This document shows positions 1 through 8,208 of a stretch of DNA of 64,000 nt, piece by piece (positions within the stretch are counted from its first letter, which is position 1; every line of letters starts with the position of its first letter). The stretch is taken from assembly GCF_007595705.1 (NCBI RefSeq), contig NZ_NISY01000015.1:124001-188000 (forward strand), written 5' to 3'. The notes beneath the pieces are model-generated. The model saw only the letters and a program-made list of their open reading frames with translations, had not been told where the DNA came from and did no database searches. The stretch is from Streptomyces sp. SAJ15. GTDB lineage: Bacteria; Actinomycetota; Actinomycetes; Streptomycetales; Streptomycetaceae. A program made the position numbers and the translations under genes.

Positions 1-1
1 C

Positions 2-154
2 CTGCTCCAGATCTTCACCAAGCCGGTCCAGGACCGCCCGACGGTCTTCTTCGAGATGATCGAGCGGCACGGCTCCATGGGCTTCGGCAAGGGCAACTTC
101 AAGGCGCTGTTCGAGGCCATCGAGCGCGAGCAGGCCCTTCGCGGCAACCTCTGA
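2..154 (+). CDS. hpd: 4-hydroxyphenylpyruvate dioxygenase, C-terminal end (partial)
   Basis: Only the last 50 codons lie in the window; the gene begins to the left. The peptide reads LLQIFTKPVQDRPTVFFEMI and ends with GFGKGNFKALFEAIEREQ followed by a short tail. This is the conserved C-terminal block of 4-hydroxyphenylpyruvate dioxygenase: the glutamate in FFEMIER is the last iron ligand and GFGKGNFKALFEAIE forms the C-terminal helix that closes the active site. The enzyme converts 4-hydroxyphenylpyruvate to homogentisate in tyrosine catabolism. The identification rests on this tail alone, but the motif is highly specific. Confidence 0.88.
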   Translation: MLQIFTKPVQDRPTVFFEMIERHGSMGFGKGNFKALFEAIEREQALRGNL

Positions 155-302
155 CAACCGCTCCGCCGCGACGGTCGCCACCGTCGCGGCGGTCCGGCAT
201 CGCTACCCCGTACCCCCGCACCCCGCACCAACACCCACCCCGCGGCAGCCCCCGCGTGTCGGCGATCTACCCCCGCCCCCCGCGCGGTGCGAGGCTGGAG
301 CC

Positions 303-1670
303 ATGACCGACCTCATCGAGCGGCTGCGTTCGGGACTTCCGGCGGAGGCCGTGCTGACCGACCCCGACGTCACGGACTCCTACGCGCGGGACATGGCGAG
401 CTTCTGCGAGGCGGGCGCGCCGGCAGTGGTCGTGCTGCCGCGCACCGTGGAGCAGGTGCGGCACGTCATGCGCACCGCCACCGAGCTCCGCGTCCCCGTC
501 GTGCCGCAGGGCGCCCGCACCGGCCTCTCGGGGGCGGCCAACGCCTCGGACGGCTGCGTCGTGCTCTCCCTGGTCAAGATGGACCGCATCCTGGAGATCA
601 ACGCCGTCGACCGGATCGCGATCGTCGAGCCGGGCGTCGTCAACGCGGCCCTCTCCCGCGCCGCCGCCGAACACGGCCTCTGCTACCCGCCGGACCCCTC
701 CAGTTGGGAACAGTGCACGATCGGCGGCAACATCGGCACCGCCTCCGGCGGCCTGTGCTGCGTGAAGTACGGCGTCACCGCCGAGTACGTACTGGGGCTC
801 GACGTCGTCCTGGCCGACGGCCGGCTCCTCTCCACCGGCCGCCGCACAGCCAAGGGCGTGGCGGGCTACGACCTGACCCGACTGTTCGTGGGCTCGGAGG
901 GCAGCCTCGGCGTGGTCGTACGGGCCATCCTGGCGCTCAAGCCCACGCCGCCGCCGCGGCTGGTGCTGGCCGCGGAGTTCCCCTCCACCGCCGCCGCCTG
1001 TGACGCCATCTGCCGGATCATGGAGCGCGGGCACGTGCCGTCGCTGCTGGAGCTGATGGACCGTACGAGCGTACGGGCCGTCAACGAGCTGGCGGGCATG
1101 GGCCTGCCGGAGACCACCGAGGCGCTGCTGATGTGCGCCTTCGACACCCCGGACCCGACCCCCGAGCTGGCGGCCGTCGGGGAGCTGTGCCGGACGGCCG
1201 GGGCCACCGAGGTGGTGCCGGCGGAGGACGCCGCCGAGTCCGAGCTGTTGCTTCAGGCGCGCCGGATGACCCTGACCGCGCTGGAGGCGATCAAGGGCGT
1301 CACGATGATCGACGACGTCTGCGTGCCCCGCTCCAAGCTCGCGGCGATGATCGACGGCACGGCCGAGATCGCCCGTAGGTACGACCTGACCATCGGCGTC
1401 GTCGCGCACGCCGGGGACGGCAACACCCACCCCACCGTGTGCTTCGACGCCTCCGACCCGGAGGAGTCGCGGCGTGCCCGGGAGTCCTTCGACGAGATCA
1501 TGGCGCTGGGCCTGGAGCTGGGCGGCACCATCACCGGCGAACACGGCGTGGGAGTGCTGAAGAAGGAGTGGCTGGCCCGCGAACTGGGCCCGGTGGGTAT
1601 GGAGTTGCATCGCTCCATCAAGCAGGTCTTCGACCCGCTGGGCATCCTCAACCCGGGCAAGGTCTTCTGA
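303..1670 (+). CDS. FAD-linked oxidase, glycolate/D-lactate dehydrogenase (GlcD) type
   Basis: A 455-residue protein with the two-domain layout of GlcD-like flavoproteins. The N-terminal half (about residues 40-175) is an FAD-binding PCMH fold, with PQGARTGLSGAANASDGC as the diphosphate-binding loop. The C-terminal half is an FAD-oxidase C domain with the hallmark blocks HAGDGNTHP and GEHGVG and the terminal NPGKVF. Such enzymes oxidise 2-hydroxy acids (glycolate, D-lactate, D-2-hydroxyglutarate) to keto acids. No iron-sulfur partner (GlcF-like) is adjacent, so it probably acts alone or with a distant electron acceptor. The start ATG follows a GGAG sequence 3 nt upstream. The substrate cannot be assigned from sequence. 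Confidence 0.88.
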   Translation: MTDLIERLRSGLPAEAVLTDPDVTDSYARDMASFCEAGAPAVVVLPRTVEQVRHVMRTATELRVPVVPQGARTGLSGAANASDGCVVLSLVKMDRILEINAVDRIAIVEPGVVNAALSRAAAEHGLCYPPDPSSWEQCTIGGNIGTASGGLCCVKYGVTAEYVLGLDVVLADGRLLSTGRRTAKGVAGYDLTRLFVGSEGSLGVVVRAILALKPTPPPRLVLAAEFPSTAAACDAICRIMERGHVPSLLELMDRTSVRAVNELAGMGLPETTEALLMCAFDTPDPTPELAAVGELCRTAGATEVVPAEDAAESELLLQARRMTLTALEAIKGVTMIDDVCVPRSKLAAMIDGTAEIARRYDLTIGVVAHAGDGNTHPTVCFDASDPEESRRARESFDEIMALGLELGGTITGEHGVGVLKKEWLARELGPVGMELHRSIKQVFDPLGILNPGKVF

Positions 1671-1734
1671 CAGGGGATCACGCACGACAGGAGACGGCGG
1701 GAGACGGCTCACGGAGTGCGCCTCACCCGGCGCC

Positions 1735-2787
1735 TCACTCACGCAACGAGGCGACGTCGACCACGAACCGGTAGCGCACATCGCTGGCGACGACCCGTTC
1801 GTACGCGTCGTTGATCTGCTCCGCGGGGATGACCTCGACGTCCGCGGCCAGCCTGTGCCGGGCGCAGAAGTCGAGCATCTCCTGCGTCTGCCGGATGCCG
1901 CCGATGTTGGAGCCGGCCAGGCTGCGCCGCTTCATGACGAGGGAGCTGAGGAACAGCGCGGACCGGGTCTCGGGCAGCCCGACGTTGACCATCGCCCCGT
2001 CCACCCGCAACAGCCCGAGATAGGCGTCGAGATCGAGGTCGGCGGAGACGGTGTTGAGGATCAGGTCGAAGGCGTCGGCGAGGTCGGTGAAGACGGCCGG
2101 GTCGGCGGTGGCGTGGAAGTGGTCGGCGCCCAGCCGAAGCCCGTCGTCCTTCTTCCGCGGCGACTGGCTGAGCACGGTGACCTCGGCGCCCCGGGCGTGC
2201 CCGATCTTGACGGCCATGTGGCCGAGGCCGCCCAGTCCGACGACGGCGACCTTGCTGCCGGGGCCCGTCTCCCAGCGGGCGAGCGGCGCGTACGTGGTGA
2301 TGCCGGCGCACATCAGCGGCGCGGCCTCGTCGAGGGAGAGCCCGTCGGGGACGCGTAGCACGTAGTTCTCGTCGACGACGATGTGCGTGCTGTAGCCGCC
2401 GTAGGTGGGTTCGTCGGTGCGCGGGTCGCGGGCGTTGTAGGTCCACACCGCGCCTTCGCGGCAGAACTGCTCCTCGCCGGCGCGGCAGTACTCGCACCTC
2501 CGGCAGGAGTCGACGAAGCAGCCCACCCCGACGCGGTCACCGACGGAGTGACGGGTCACGCCGGGGCCCACCGCCGTGACGACGCCGGCGATCTCATGGC
2601 CCGGCACCATCGGGAAGACGCCCTCCGCCCACCCCTCGTGGACCTGGTGGATGTCGGTGTGACAGATGCCGGTGAACGCGATCTCGATCACGACGTCGTA
2701 CTCGCCCGGCGCCCGGCGTTCGATGGTGGTGCGCTCCAGCGGGGCCTTGGGGGAGGGGGCGGCGTAGGCGGTGACGGCGGTGCTCAT
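1735..2787 (-). CDS. NAD(P)-dependent zinc alcohol dehydrogenase
   Basis: A 350-residue medium-chain dehydrogenase. Catalytic zinc ligands are visible at Cys42 (GICHTD) and in the GHEIAGVV block. The structural zinc is bound by the four-cysteine lobe CRRCEYCRAGEEQFC. The Rossmann motif VGLGGLGHMAVKIG follows in the second half. The closely spaced CHTD and GHE motifs and the length fit the cinnamyl-alcohol/YahK-like subgroup, which usually uses NADPH to reduce aldehydes. It is convergent with the upstream FAD oxidase and has no same-strand partner, so it is probably monocistronic. The physiological aldehyde is unknown. Confidence 0.9.
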   Translation of the reverse strand: MSTAVTAYAAPSPKAPLERTTIERRAPGEYDVVIEIAFTGICHTDIHQVHEGWAEGVFPMVPGHEIAGVVTAVGPGVTRHSVGDRVGVGCFVDSCRRCEYCRAGEEQFCREGAVWTYNARDPRTDEPTYGGYSTHIVVDENYVLRVPDGLSLDEAAPLMCAGITTYAPLARWETGPGSKVAVVGLGGLGHMAVKIGHARGAEVTVLSQSPRKKDDGLRLGADHFHATADPAVFTDLADAFDLILNTVSADLDLDAYLGLLRVDGAMVNVGLPETRSALFLSSLVMKRRSLAGSNIGGIRQTQEMLDFCARHRLAADVEVIPAEQINDAYERVVASDVRYRFVVDVASLRE

Positions 2788-3020
2788 CTCGGTCTCCTGA
2801 GTGAGGTCGGAAACCCCCTGCCCTCCAGTCTGTGCCGCGAGCCCGGCGGCTGCGCCCCGGCCGCGGCGGGCGGTCCGAGACCTGGGGGAGTAGGCCGAAA
2901 GCCCGATGCGGCGGCGGCCGCGCGGGGCGTAGCGTCAGGAGTACGGAAGGCCGACGCCTCTTACAGTGTCGGCGTCGACGCACTGGCACGGACGCACCGG
3001 CACCGGCCACGGCGCACAGC

Positions 3021-3076
3021 CAGACAAGACCCAGCAGACAAGACCCAGCACACAAGACCCTGACACAAGACCCAGC
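3021..3076. repeat. 14-bp tandem repeat in the leader of the VOC gene
   Basis: Four consecutive copies of a 14-bp unit, cagacaagacccag: two perfect copies, then two diverged ones (cacacaagaccctg and a 13-bp acacaagacccag). They end about 25 bp before the start codon of the following gene. The 312-bp gap between the alcohol dehydrogenase start (2787) and this gene contains no other convincing feature. The repeats contain no good palindrome, so a protein-binding role is only a guess; replication slippage is the simpler explanation. Confidence 0.75.
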
Positions 3077-3100
3077 ACACAGGCCCTCGGGAGGCACCCC

Positions 3101-3484
3101 GTGACCGCCAAGCTCGATCACACGATCATGCACAGCAGCGACCAGTTCGTCTCCGCGCGCTTCCTCACCGAGCTGCTCGGCGCGCCCGAGCCCCGTCGCA
3201 TGGGCCCGTTCGCCGCGGTCGACCTGGACGGCGGGCTGACCGTCGACTACGCGGACTTCATCGTGGCCCCCGAGCGGATCGTCCCGCAGCATCTGGCGCT
3301 GCTCGTCTCGGAGGAGGAGTTCGACGGCGTGTACGCGCGCGTGCGCGACCGGGACCTGCCCTACTGGGCCGGTCCCGGCCACACGGAGCCGCGGTCCATC
3401 GACCGCCGGAACGGCGGTCGCCGGCTCTACGTGGACGACCCCGACGGCCACGCCATCGAGTTCCTCACCGTCTCCGACGGCTGA
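3101..3484 (+). CDS. VOC-superfamily (glyoxalase-fold) protein
   Basis: A 127-residue protein starting at a GTG with GGGAGG about 5 nt upstream. It shows a vicinal-oxygen-chelate fold: the opening LDHTIMHSSDQFVSARFLTE contains a candidate metal-ligand His, and the C-terminal signature RRLYVDDPDGHAIEFLT is the classic glyoxalase/bleomycin-resistance ending, with the acidic ligand in HAIEF. QHLALLVSEEEFD supplies a further His. Family members include glyoxalases, dioxygenases and drug-binding proteins, so the reaction cannot be named. An in-frame extension to 2966 exists but lies mostly in the 14-bp repeats and was not used. Confidence 0.85.
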   Translation: MTAKLDHTIMHSSDQFVSARFLTELLGAPEPRRMGPFAAVDLDGGLTVDYADFIVAPERIVPQHLALLVSEEEFDGVYARVRDRDLPYWAGPGHTEPRSIDRRNGGRRLYVDDPDGHAIEFLTVSDG

Positions 3485-3513
3485 GGCGCCGTCCAGCGCC
3501 CGGTTCGGCGGGG

Positions 3514-3930
3514 TCAGCAACCCCATGCGAGCAGCTCGCGCAGCGCGTCGTCCATGCCGAGCTGCTCGCCCTCACTCCCCGGCGGGACCACCCGCAGGGT
3601 GCGCTCCAGCCAGGAAGAGACGGTCACCGCGTTGCCCTCCAACAGCGCCAGACCGTCCGGCGAGCTGAGCGCCAGACAGACCACGGCACGGCCGTCCACC
3701 CGGGTCGGCCAGATCTGCACGTCCCCCTCGCCGCAGGGGCGGAAGACCCCCTCCACCAGCAGCTCGCGCGCGAAGGTCCAGTGCACCGGCGACTCGGAGC
3801 CGATGTGGAAGGCGATGTGCACGGCGTACGGGTCGTCAGACCGGTAGACCAGCCGGGTCGGGACCGGGACGCTGCGCTCCGGCGACAGCACCATCATCAT
3901 CTCGAGCTCTCGCTCCACCACGGTGTTCAT
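3514..3930 (-). CDS. ssgG: SsgA-like sporulation protein (SALP), probably SsgG
   Basis: A 138-residue protein with the diagnostic SALP layout: MNTVVERELEMMMVLSPE, then the conserved DPYAVHIAFH block, WTFARELLVEGVFRPCGEGD, and VVCLALSSPDGLALLE. SALPs are found only in morphologically complex actinomycetes, where they steer septum placement and cell-wall remodelling during sporulation. Gene order (hpd, FAD oxidase, SALP, RDD genes, secreted protease) matches what I recall for S. coelicolor ssgG, and the sequence is clearly divergent from SsgB. Family membership is near certain; the SsgG assignment is by remembered synteny. It is divergent from the RDD gene at 4198, with a 267-bp shared upstream region. 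Confidence 0.85.
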   Translation of the reverse strand: MNTVVERELEMMMVLSPERSVPVPTRLVYRSDDPYAVHIAFHIGSESPVHWTFARELLVEGVFRPCGEGDVQIWPTRVDGRAVVCLALSSPDGLALLEGNAVTVSSWLERTLRVVPPGSEGEQLGMDDALRELLAWGC

Positions 3931-4063
3931 GTAGGGCGTCCCCTTCTCGTAGGTGTTCGCTTCACCGGGTGGGAGCGCCCTCCGTTCGTCTCATTACGCG
4001 ACTTCGCGCGATTCACGGAAACTTTTTCGCGCGCGTTCGCGACGGGTACGCGAAGCGAACGCG

Positions 4064-4079
4064 ACTCGCACGTGCGAGT
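4064..4079. promoter_or_regulatory. 16-bp perfect palindrome in the SALP/RDD divergent region
   Basis: The sequence ACTCGCACGTGCGAGT is a perfect 16-bp palindrome with a CACGTG centre. It lies between the divergent SALP gene (start at 3930) and the RDD gene (start at 4198). A perfect dyad of this size in a regulatory gap is typical of a dimeric repressor or activator site, but in very GC-rich DNA short palindromes also arise by chance. No regulator is named from the sequence. Confidence 0.45.
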
Positions 4080-4197
4080 GGTGCGGTCTTTCGGTCGGGC
4101 CCGGTCCGCATGCACGTCTGATAGACCTGGAGCGCACCTCGCGGGCAGACTGCATACGCCCCACCCGCAGCACAGCAGACACGGGACATCGGAGATC

Positions 4198-6030
4198 ATG
4201 AGCGCCCCTACCTCAGGTTCCGCGGACGGCAGCTCCATCGCGGGCTTCTATCCGGATCCCTCCATCCCCGGCTACATCCGGTACTGGAACGGTGCCGCCT
4301 GGGTGCCGGGCACCAGCCGCCCGGCCCCGGCCGAGGGTGAGGCCATGCCCGCCGCGCCGCCGGGCGTCACCACCGCCCAGCCGGCGCCGGTGACCCACGA
4401 GCCGATCGGCGGCGCCACACAGATGACCGGCACGGTGCCGGACGAGACCGGGCCGATGTTCCTCGACCAGCCGTCCGTCGCCGCGGACACGACCGGGGCG
4501 GGCGCGTTGCCCGAGCTTCGGCCGCGGGGAGAGATGGGCGTCCGGGACGCGGCTGGGGGAGCTGCGGCCGGCGGAGCGCTGGGACACGAGGGAGGCGCCG
4601 CGCCGCGCGACATGCGGGCCGTACCGCCGCAGCCGGCGGCCTGGGGCGCCCCGCAGGGACCGCTCGGCGCCCGCCCCGAGCCCGCGTCCGCCTGGCAGGC
4701 CGACGTCTCCCGACAGACCGGCTTCGGCGGCGACCAGGACCGCCGGGTCTCCTGGGGCGCCGCCCCCGGCTCCCCCGGCGGTTCCGCCACCCCGGCCGCC
4801 GACCCACGGCTGGCCCCGGCCCCGGCGCCGGCCCCGGCCGCCGGGGCCCGCACCCCCTCGGGGGAGGGTGAGGGCGCGCCCGACCGGGCACTGCCGGCCG
4901 CCCGCCAGAGCCCCGCGCTGCCCCCGACGGGCGCGGTGCCCGCCCAAGGCTCCGGGCCCGCCTCCGAGAGCGGAGCCGCCCGTGGTGAGGGCACGCTGAC
5001 CTTCCGCCGCTCGGGCACCGCGGCGACCGACGGGCCCCAGGGCGGCGGCGCGTCGGCGGGCGTTCCCCGCGACCGGGGGACCGTGACCATCCGCGCCACC
5101 CAGCGCGGCACCGCGCGGCAGGACGCCGCCACTCCCGCCGCCCAGGCGGGCCCGCCCGCGCCCGCCGCCTCCGGCGCGCCCGCCGCCCCGGCGGCCCCGG
5201 CCGCGTCCGCCGGCGCCATGCAGACCTCCGCCCCAGCCGGCGCCCCGGCCGCCACCCCGGCCGGCGCCCAGGCCAGCGCCTCGCCCGCCGCCACCGCGGC
5301 CGCCGCTCCCGCCGGGGCCCCGCCCGCGTCGACGCCGGGCGCGCAGCCGCCCGCCGGGGCCGCGTCCCAGGCTCAGGGCGGCCCGGCTCAGCAGGGATGG
5401 GTGCACCAGGTGCACCAGCTTGCACAGCAGGGCGCGCCGGCGGCGCCCGCGCCCGCCGCCGGGGGCGGCCCGGGGGTGCCGGAGGGCGTGATCCCGTGGA
5501 AGCCGCCGGTCGAGGACCCGTTCCGGCAGGCCGCGCAGGCGCAGGGCCGGCCCGCCGGGCTCGGCCGCCGGCTGCTGGCCCGGCTGATCGACACGCTCGT
5601 GCTGCTCGGCGCGGTCGCGGCCGCCGCCGTCCCGCTGTGGGGCAAGGCCATGGACCACATCGACGAGAAGGTGGAGGAGGCCAAGCAGACCGGCGAGACC
5701 GTCACCGTCTACCTGCTCGACGGCACCACCGGCGGCTACCTCGCCATCGTGGTGGCCGTGCTGCTGGTGGTCGGGCTGGTCTACGAGGCCCTGCCCACCG
5801 CCAAGTGGGGGCGCACCCTCGGCAAGAAGCTGTGCGGGCTGCGCGTCCTGGACATCGAGCAGCACGACACCCCCGGCTTCGGCGCCGCGCTGCGCCGCTG
5901 GCTGGTCTACGGGGTGCTGGGGCTGCTCGTCATCGGTGTGCTGAACGTGCTGTGGTGCCTGTTCGACCGACCCTGGCGGCAGTGCTGGCACGACAAGGCC
6001 GCCCGGACCTTCGTGGCCTCCCACGACTGA
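4198..6030 (+). CDS. DUF2510-RDD family membrane protein with a long Ala/Pro-rich linker
   Basis: A 610-residue protein. Residues about 14-45 are a DUF2510 module (GFYPDPSIPGYIRYWNGAAW). Residues about 50-440 are a low-complexity Ala/Pro/Gly region. The last about 170 residues are an RDD domain starting GLGRRLLARLIDTLVL, with three predicted membrane segments and the ending DRPWRQCWHDKAARTFV. DUF2510 often sits at the N terminus of actinobacterial membrane proteins. RDD proteins are membrane proteins of poorly known role. The ATG at 4198 was chosen because it directly precedes the DUF2510 module; the open frame extends upstream to 3781 only through the divergent promoter region. It is the first of three RDD genes in a row. 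Confidence 0.85.
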   Translation: MSAPTSGSADGSSIAGFYPDPSIPGYIRYWNGAAWVPGTSRPAPAEGEAMPAAPPGVTTAQPAPVTHEPIGGATQMTGTVPDETGPMFLDQPSVAADTTGAGALPELRPRGEMGVRDAAGGAAAGGALGHEGGAAPRDMRAVPPQPAAWGAPQGPLGARPEPASAWQADVSRQTGFGGDQDRRVSWGAAPGSPGGSATPAADPRLAPAPAPAPAAGARTPSGEGEGAPDRALPAARQSPALPPTGAVPAQGSGPASESGAARGEGTLTFRRSGTAATDGPQGGGASAGVPRDRGTVTIRATQRGTARQDAATPAAQAGPPAPAASGAPAAPAAPAASAGAMQTSAPAGAPAATPAGAQASASPAATAAAAPAGAPPASTPGAQPPAGAASQAQGGPAQQGWVHQVHQLAQQGAPAAPAPAAGGGPGVPEGVIPWKPPVEDPFRQAAQAQGRPAGLGRRLLARLIDTLVLLGAVAAAAVPLWGKAMDHIDEKVEEAKQTGETVTVYLLDGTTGGYLAIVVAVLLVVGLVYEALPTAKWGRTLGKKLCGLRVLDIEQHDTPGFGAALRRWLVYGVLGLLVIGVLNVLWCLFDRPWRQCWHDKAARTFVASHD

Positions 6031-6080
6031 CCGGCGGCCGCGCCGGAACCCCGCCGGGCTCCCGCCGGGACCTCGGGGCA

Positions 6081-6105
6081 CCCCGCCGGAGGCCGTCCGG
6101 CGGGG
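6081..6105. terminator. Hairpin between the first two RDD genes
   Basis: A perfect 10-bp stem, CCCCGCCGGA / TCCGGCGGGG, with a 5-nt loop, 50 bp after the stop of the first RDD gene and 63 bp before the second. There is no T-run, as is common for Streptomyces terminators, so it may terminate or merely attenuate. Confidence 0.5.
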
Positions 6106-6168
6106 GCGGCGTAGCCCGAACGGCGCGTGCCGGATGCGGTGCGGCGGGCGCCGGGTTCGACTCGGGCC

Positions 6169-7071
6169 ATGAGTACCCAGCCGCCCGGCGACGAGCCGTC
6201 CGACCGCGAGCCGCCCCGCCCCGAGCCGCCCGGCGAGGGGTCGCCCGACCGGGACCCGTTCCGTAAGCGGCCCCCGTCCGAGGCCGGCGGCGAGCCCCCG
6301 TCCGAGCCGGGCGCCGAGCCGCCGTCGGGGCCTTCCGCCGCACCCCCGCCCCCTTGGGGCGGCGGCACCCAACCCCCGTCCCCGCCGCCTTCGGGTGGCG
6401 GGGACGAGCCCCCGTCACCGCCCCCGCCGCCGGGCGCCGGAGGGGGCGGGCCGCGGGGGCCCGGCCCGTCCTGGCCGGGTGGCGCCGGGCCGGGTGAGCA
6501 GGGCCCGTACGGCGGCGGTCCTTACGGCGGTGGCCCGTCCGGCGGCGGCCCGTACGGCGCTCCGCCGCCCGGCGGTCCGTACGGCGACCGGTACGGCGCC
6601 GACCCGCTGGCCGGGATGCCGCCGCTGGGCAGCCTTCCGCGCCGACTCTGCGCGCGGATCATCGACGCGCTGCTCGTGGGGATCCCGCTCGCCCTGGTCG
6701 TGGCGTTCGTGCGGGGCGGCTACGACCCCTACGACCCCACGGACTCCACGACGATGGCGGTCGCCGGCTCCGTCGTCTACTTCGTCTACGAGGGGCTGAT
6801 GCTCTCGCACAGCGGGCAGACCGTCGGCAAGAAGCTGATGAGGATCCGGGTGGCGATGCTGAGCGACGGGGCGATCCCGCGGGGGCAGGCGGGCTGGCTG
6901 CGGGCCGCCGTGTACTCCCTGCCGGAGCTGGTGCCGTACTGCGGCTTCGTCTTCTGGCTGGTCAACGTGTTGTGGTGCACCTGGGACCGGCCGTACCGGC
7001 AGTGTCTGCACGACAAGGCGGCGACGACGGTCGTGGTCTCCACCGTTCCCGCCCCGGCACCCGCACCCTGA
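6169..7071 (+). CDS. RDD family membrane protein with a Pro/Gly-rich N terminus
   Basis: A 300-residue protein. The first about 145 residues are a proline-, glycine- and glutamate-rich disordered region with repeated YGGGP units. The remainder is an RDD domain opening LPRRLCARIIDALLVGIPLA, with the internal SHSGQTVGKKLMRIRV block and the ending DRPYRQCLHDKAATTVVVS. About three membrane helices are predicted. The SGQTxGKKxxxIRV block and the ending are shared almost word for word with the next gene, so the two are paralogs. The disordered N terminus probably projects into the cytoplasm. No biochemical role is known. Confidence 0.85.
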   Translation: MSTQPPGDEPSDREPPRPEPPGEGSPDRDPFRKRPPSEAGGEPPSEPGAEPPSGPSAAPPPPWGGGTQPPSPPPSGGGDEPPSPPPPPGAGGGGPRGPGPSWPGGAGPGEQGPYGGGPYGGGPSGGGPYGAPPPGGPYGDRYGADPLAGMPPLGSLPRRLCARIIDALLVGIPLALVVAFVRGGYDPYDPTDSTTMAVAGSVVYFVYEGLMLSHSGQTVGKKLMRIRVAMLSDGAIPRGQAGWLRAAVYSLPELVPYCGFVFWLVNVLWCTWDRPYRQCLHDKAATTVVVSTVPAPAPAP

Positions 7072-7110
7072 CCTGTCGCCGACCGCGCGCCGGCTGGTGT
7101 AATCGGGGGC

Positions 7111-7620
7111 ATGAGCATCCACCAGCCGCCCTCCCCGTACGCCCCACCCGTCTTCCCGGTGGGGATGCCGCCGCTGGCCACCACCGGCCAGCGCTTCCTG
7201 GCCCGGCTGATCGACACGGTGGTGCTGGGCGTGGTGTGGACACTGATGCTCAGCGCCACGGGCGCGCTGGAGTACACGCTGGAGAACCCCGGCGAGTACG
7301 ACCTGCCCAAGGTGCTGGTCTCGGTGGTGCTGACCTTCAGCCTCTACTTCGCGTACGAGGGCGCGATGCTGGCCCGCAGCGGTCAGACGCTGGGCAAGAA
7401 GGCGCTGCGCATCCGGGTGGCGATGCTCGCGGACGGGAACATCCCCGGCCGCCACGGCTGGACCCGGGCCGCGGTCTACGCGCTGCCGGGGATCCTGTAC
7501 CCGCTGCTGGTCGGCACCGTGTTCTGGGTGGTCAACTCGGTGTGGCAGCTGCGGGACCGGCCGTACCGACAGTGCCTGCACGACAAGGCGGCGAAGACGG
7601 TCGTCGTATCGGCCTGGTGA
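7111..7620 (+). CDS. RDD family membrane protein (compact form)
   Basis: A 169-residue RDD protein with almost no N-terminal extension. It opens TGQRFLARLIDTVVLGVVWT, contains ARSGQTLGKKALRIRV and ends DRPYRQCLHDKAAKTVVVS. It follows the previous RDD gene by 39 bp and is its closest relative in the window. The series from a 610-residue fusion to a 300-residue and then a 169-residue form looks like local gene duplication with progressive loss or gain of the disordered N-terminal segment. Confidence 0.87.
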   Translation: MSIHQPPSPYAPPVFPVGMPPLATTGQRFLARLIDTVVLGVVWTLMLSATGALEYTLENPGEYDLPKVLVSVVLTFSLYFAYEGAMLARSGQTLGKKALRIRVAMLADGNIPGRHGWTRAAVYALPGILYPLLVGTVFWVVNSVWQLRDRPYRQCLHDKAAKTVVVSAW

Positions 7621-7635
7621 ACGGAGCGGTCGGGG

Positions 7636-7890
7636 TCAGCCGCGCAGGGAGTGCTGGCGCGGCTCGGCCGGGGCCGACGGGCGGCCGGTGGCGACGGTGC
7701 GGCTGGGCCGGTGGTAGGCGCGCGGCATCGGCACGGTCAGCGCGATGAGAAGTCCCAGCGCGAGCGATGCCAGAGCGATCAGGGCGATGCCCAGACCGGA
7801 CCGTGTCTCGGACAACAGCAGCATGGCAAGGGTCGATAAAACGACGGTGGCCGAACCATAGGCGAGCTGTGCAGGAGTCGGACGCGGCAT
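7636..7890 (-). CDS. Small two-helix membrane protein with a TTA codon
   Basis: An 84-residue protein with two hydrophobic helices (about residues 11-27 and 31-53) and a basic, Arg/Pro-rich tail (RAYHRPSRTVATGRPS). Leu18 is encoded by TTA, the rarest codon in Streptomyces, which makes translation dependent on the bldA tRNA. Neighbouring codons (GGT, TCG, CTT, TTG) are also less GC-biased than usual. It is convergent with the last RDD gene, 15 bp away. No family is recognised; the coherent hydrophobic pattern and arginine-rich tail support it being real. Confidence 0.65.
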   Translation of the reverse strand: MPRPTPAQLAYGSATVVLSTLAMLLLSETRSGLGIALIALASLALGLLIALTVPMPRAYHRPSRTVATGRPSAPAEPRQHSLRG

Positions 7891-8167
7891 GGCGAGACCG
7901 TCCTCAAGGCATCGATATTCACGGGGAGAGAGTCGCGACGGCGCGCACCCGCACCATGACTCTACGGTCCTGCATGCCCTGACGGAACGCTTGGTAAGCG
8001 TGACCTAACCCACGGCCCCGTCGCACGGGGAGCGCGCGGGGTCACTGCGCACGCCAACCGGCCCTGTCAGTGCGCCCGTTGGCGTCCGCCTTCCGGCCAT
8101 CCGGGGGTGCTGGGCATACTGGCTCCATCTGTTCATGTCAAGGTCTGTCTTTTCAGTTTTCACTCCG

Positions 8168-8191
8168 GTCAAATACCGACACATATTTGAC
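8168..8191. promoter_or_regulatory. Inverted repeat just upstream of the secreted protease
   Basis: Perfect 8-bp arms GTCAAATA and TATTTGAC separated by 8 bp, immediately 5' of the ribosome-binding site (GGGGAGGG at about 8193-8200) of the protease gene. It is notably AT-rich for this genome. It could be an operator or an mRNA hairpin that masks the ribosome-binding site. The rest of the 318-bp gap (7891-8208) is AT-richer than average, as promoters are, but holds no gene. Confidence 0.45.
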
Positions 8192-8208
8192 TGGGGAGGG
8201 CCAGACAA

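Noticed and set aside
4213..6372. A 719-residue minus-strand frame opposite the first RDD gene.
   Set aside because: The plus strand encodes DUF2510 and RDD domains; the minus frame is Gly/Arg/Ala-rich shadow.
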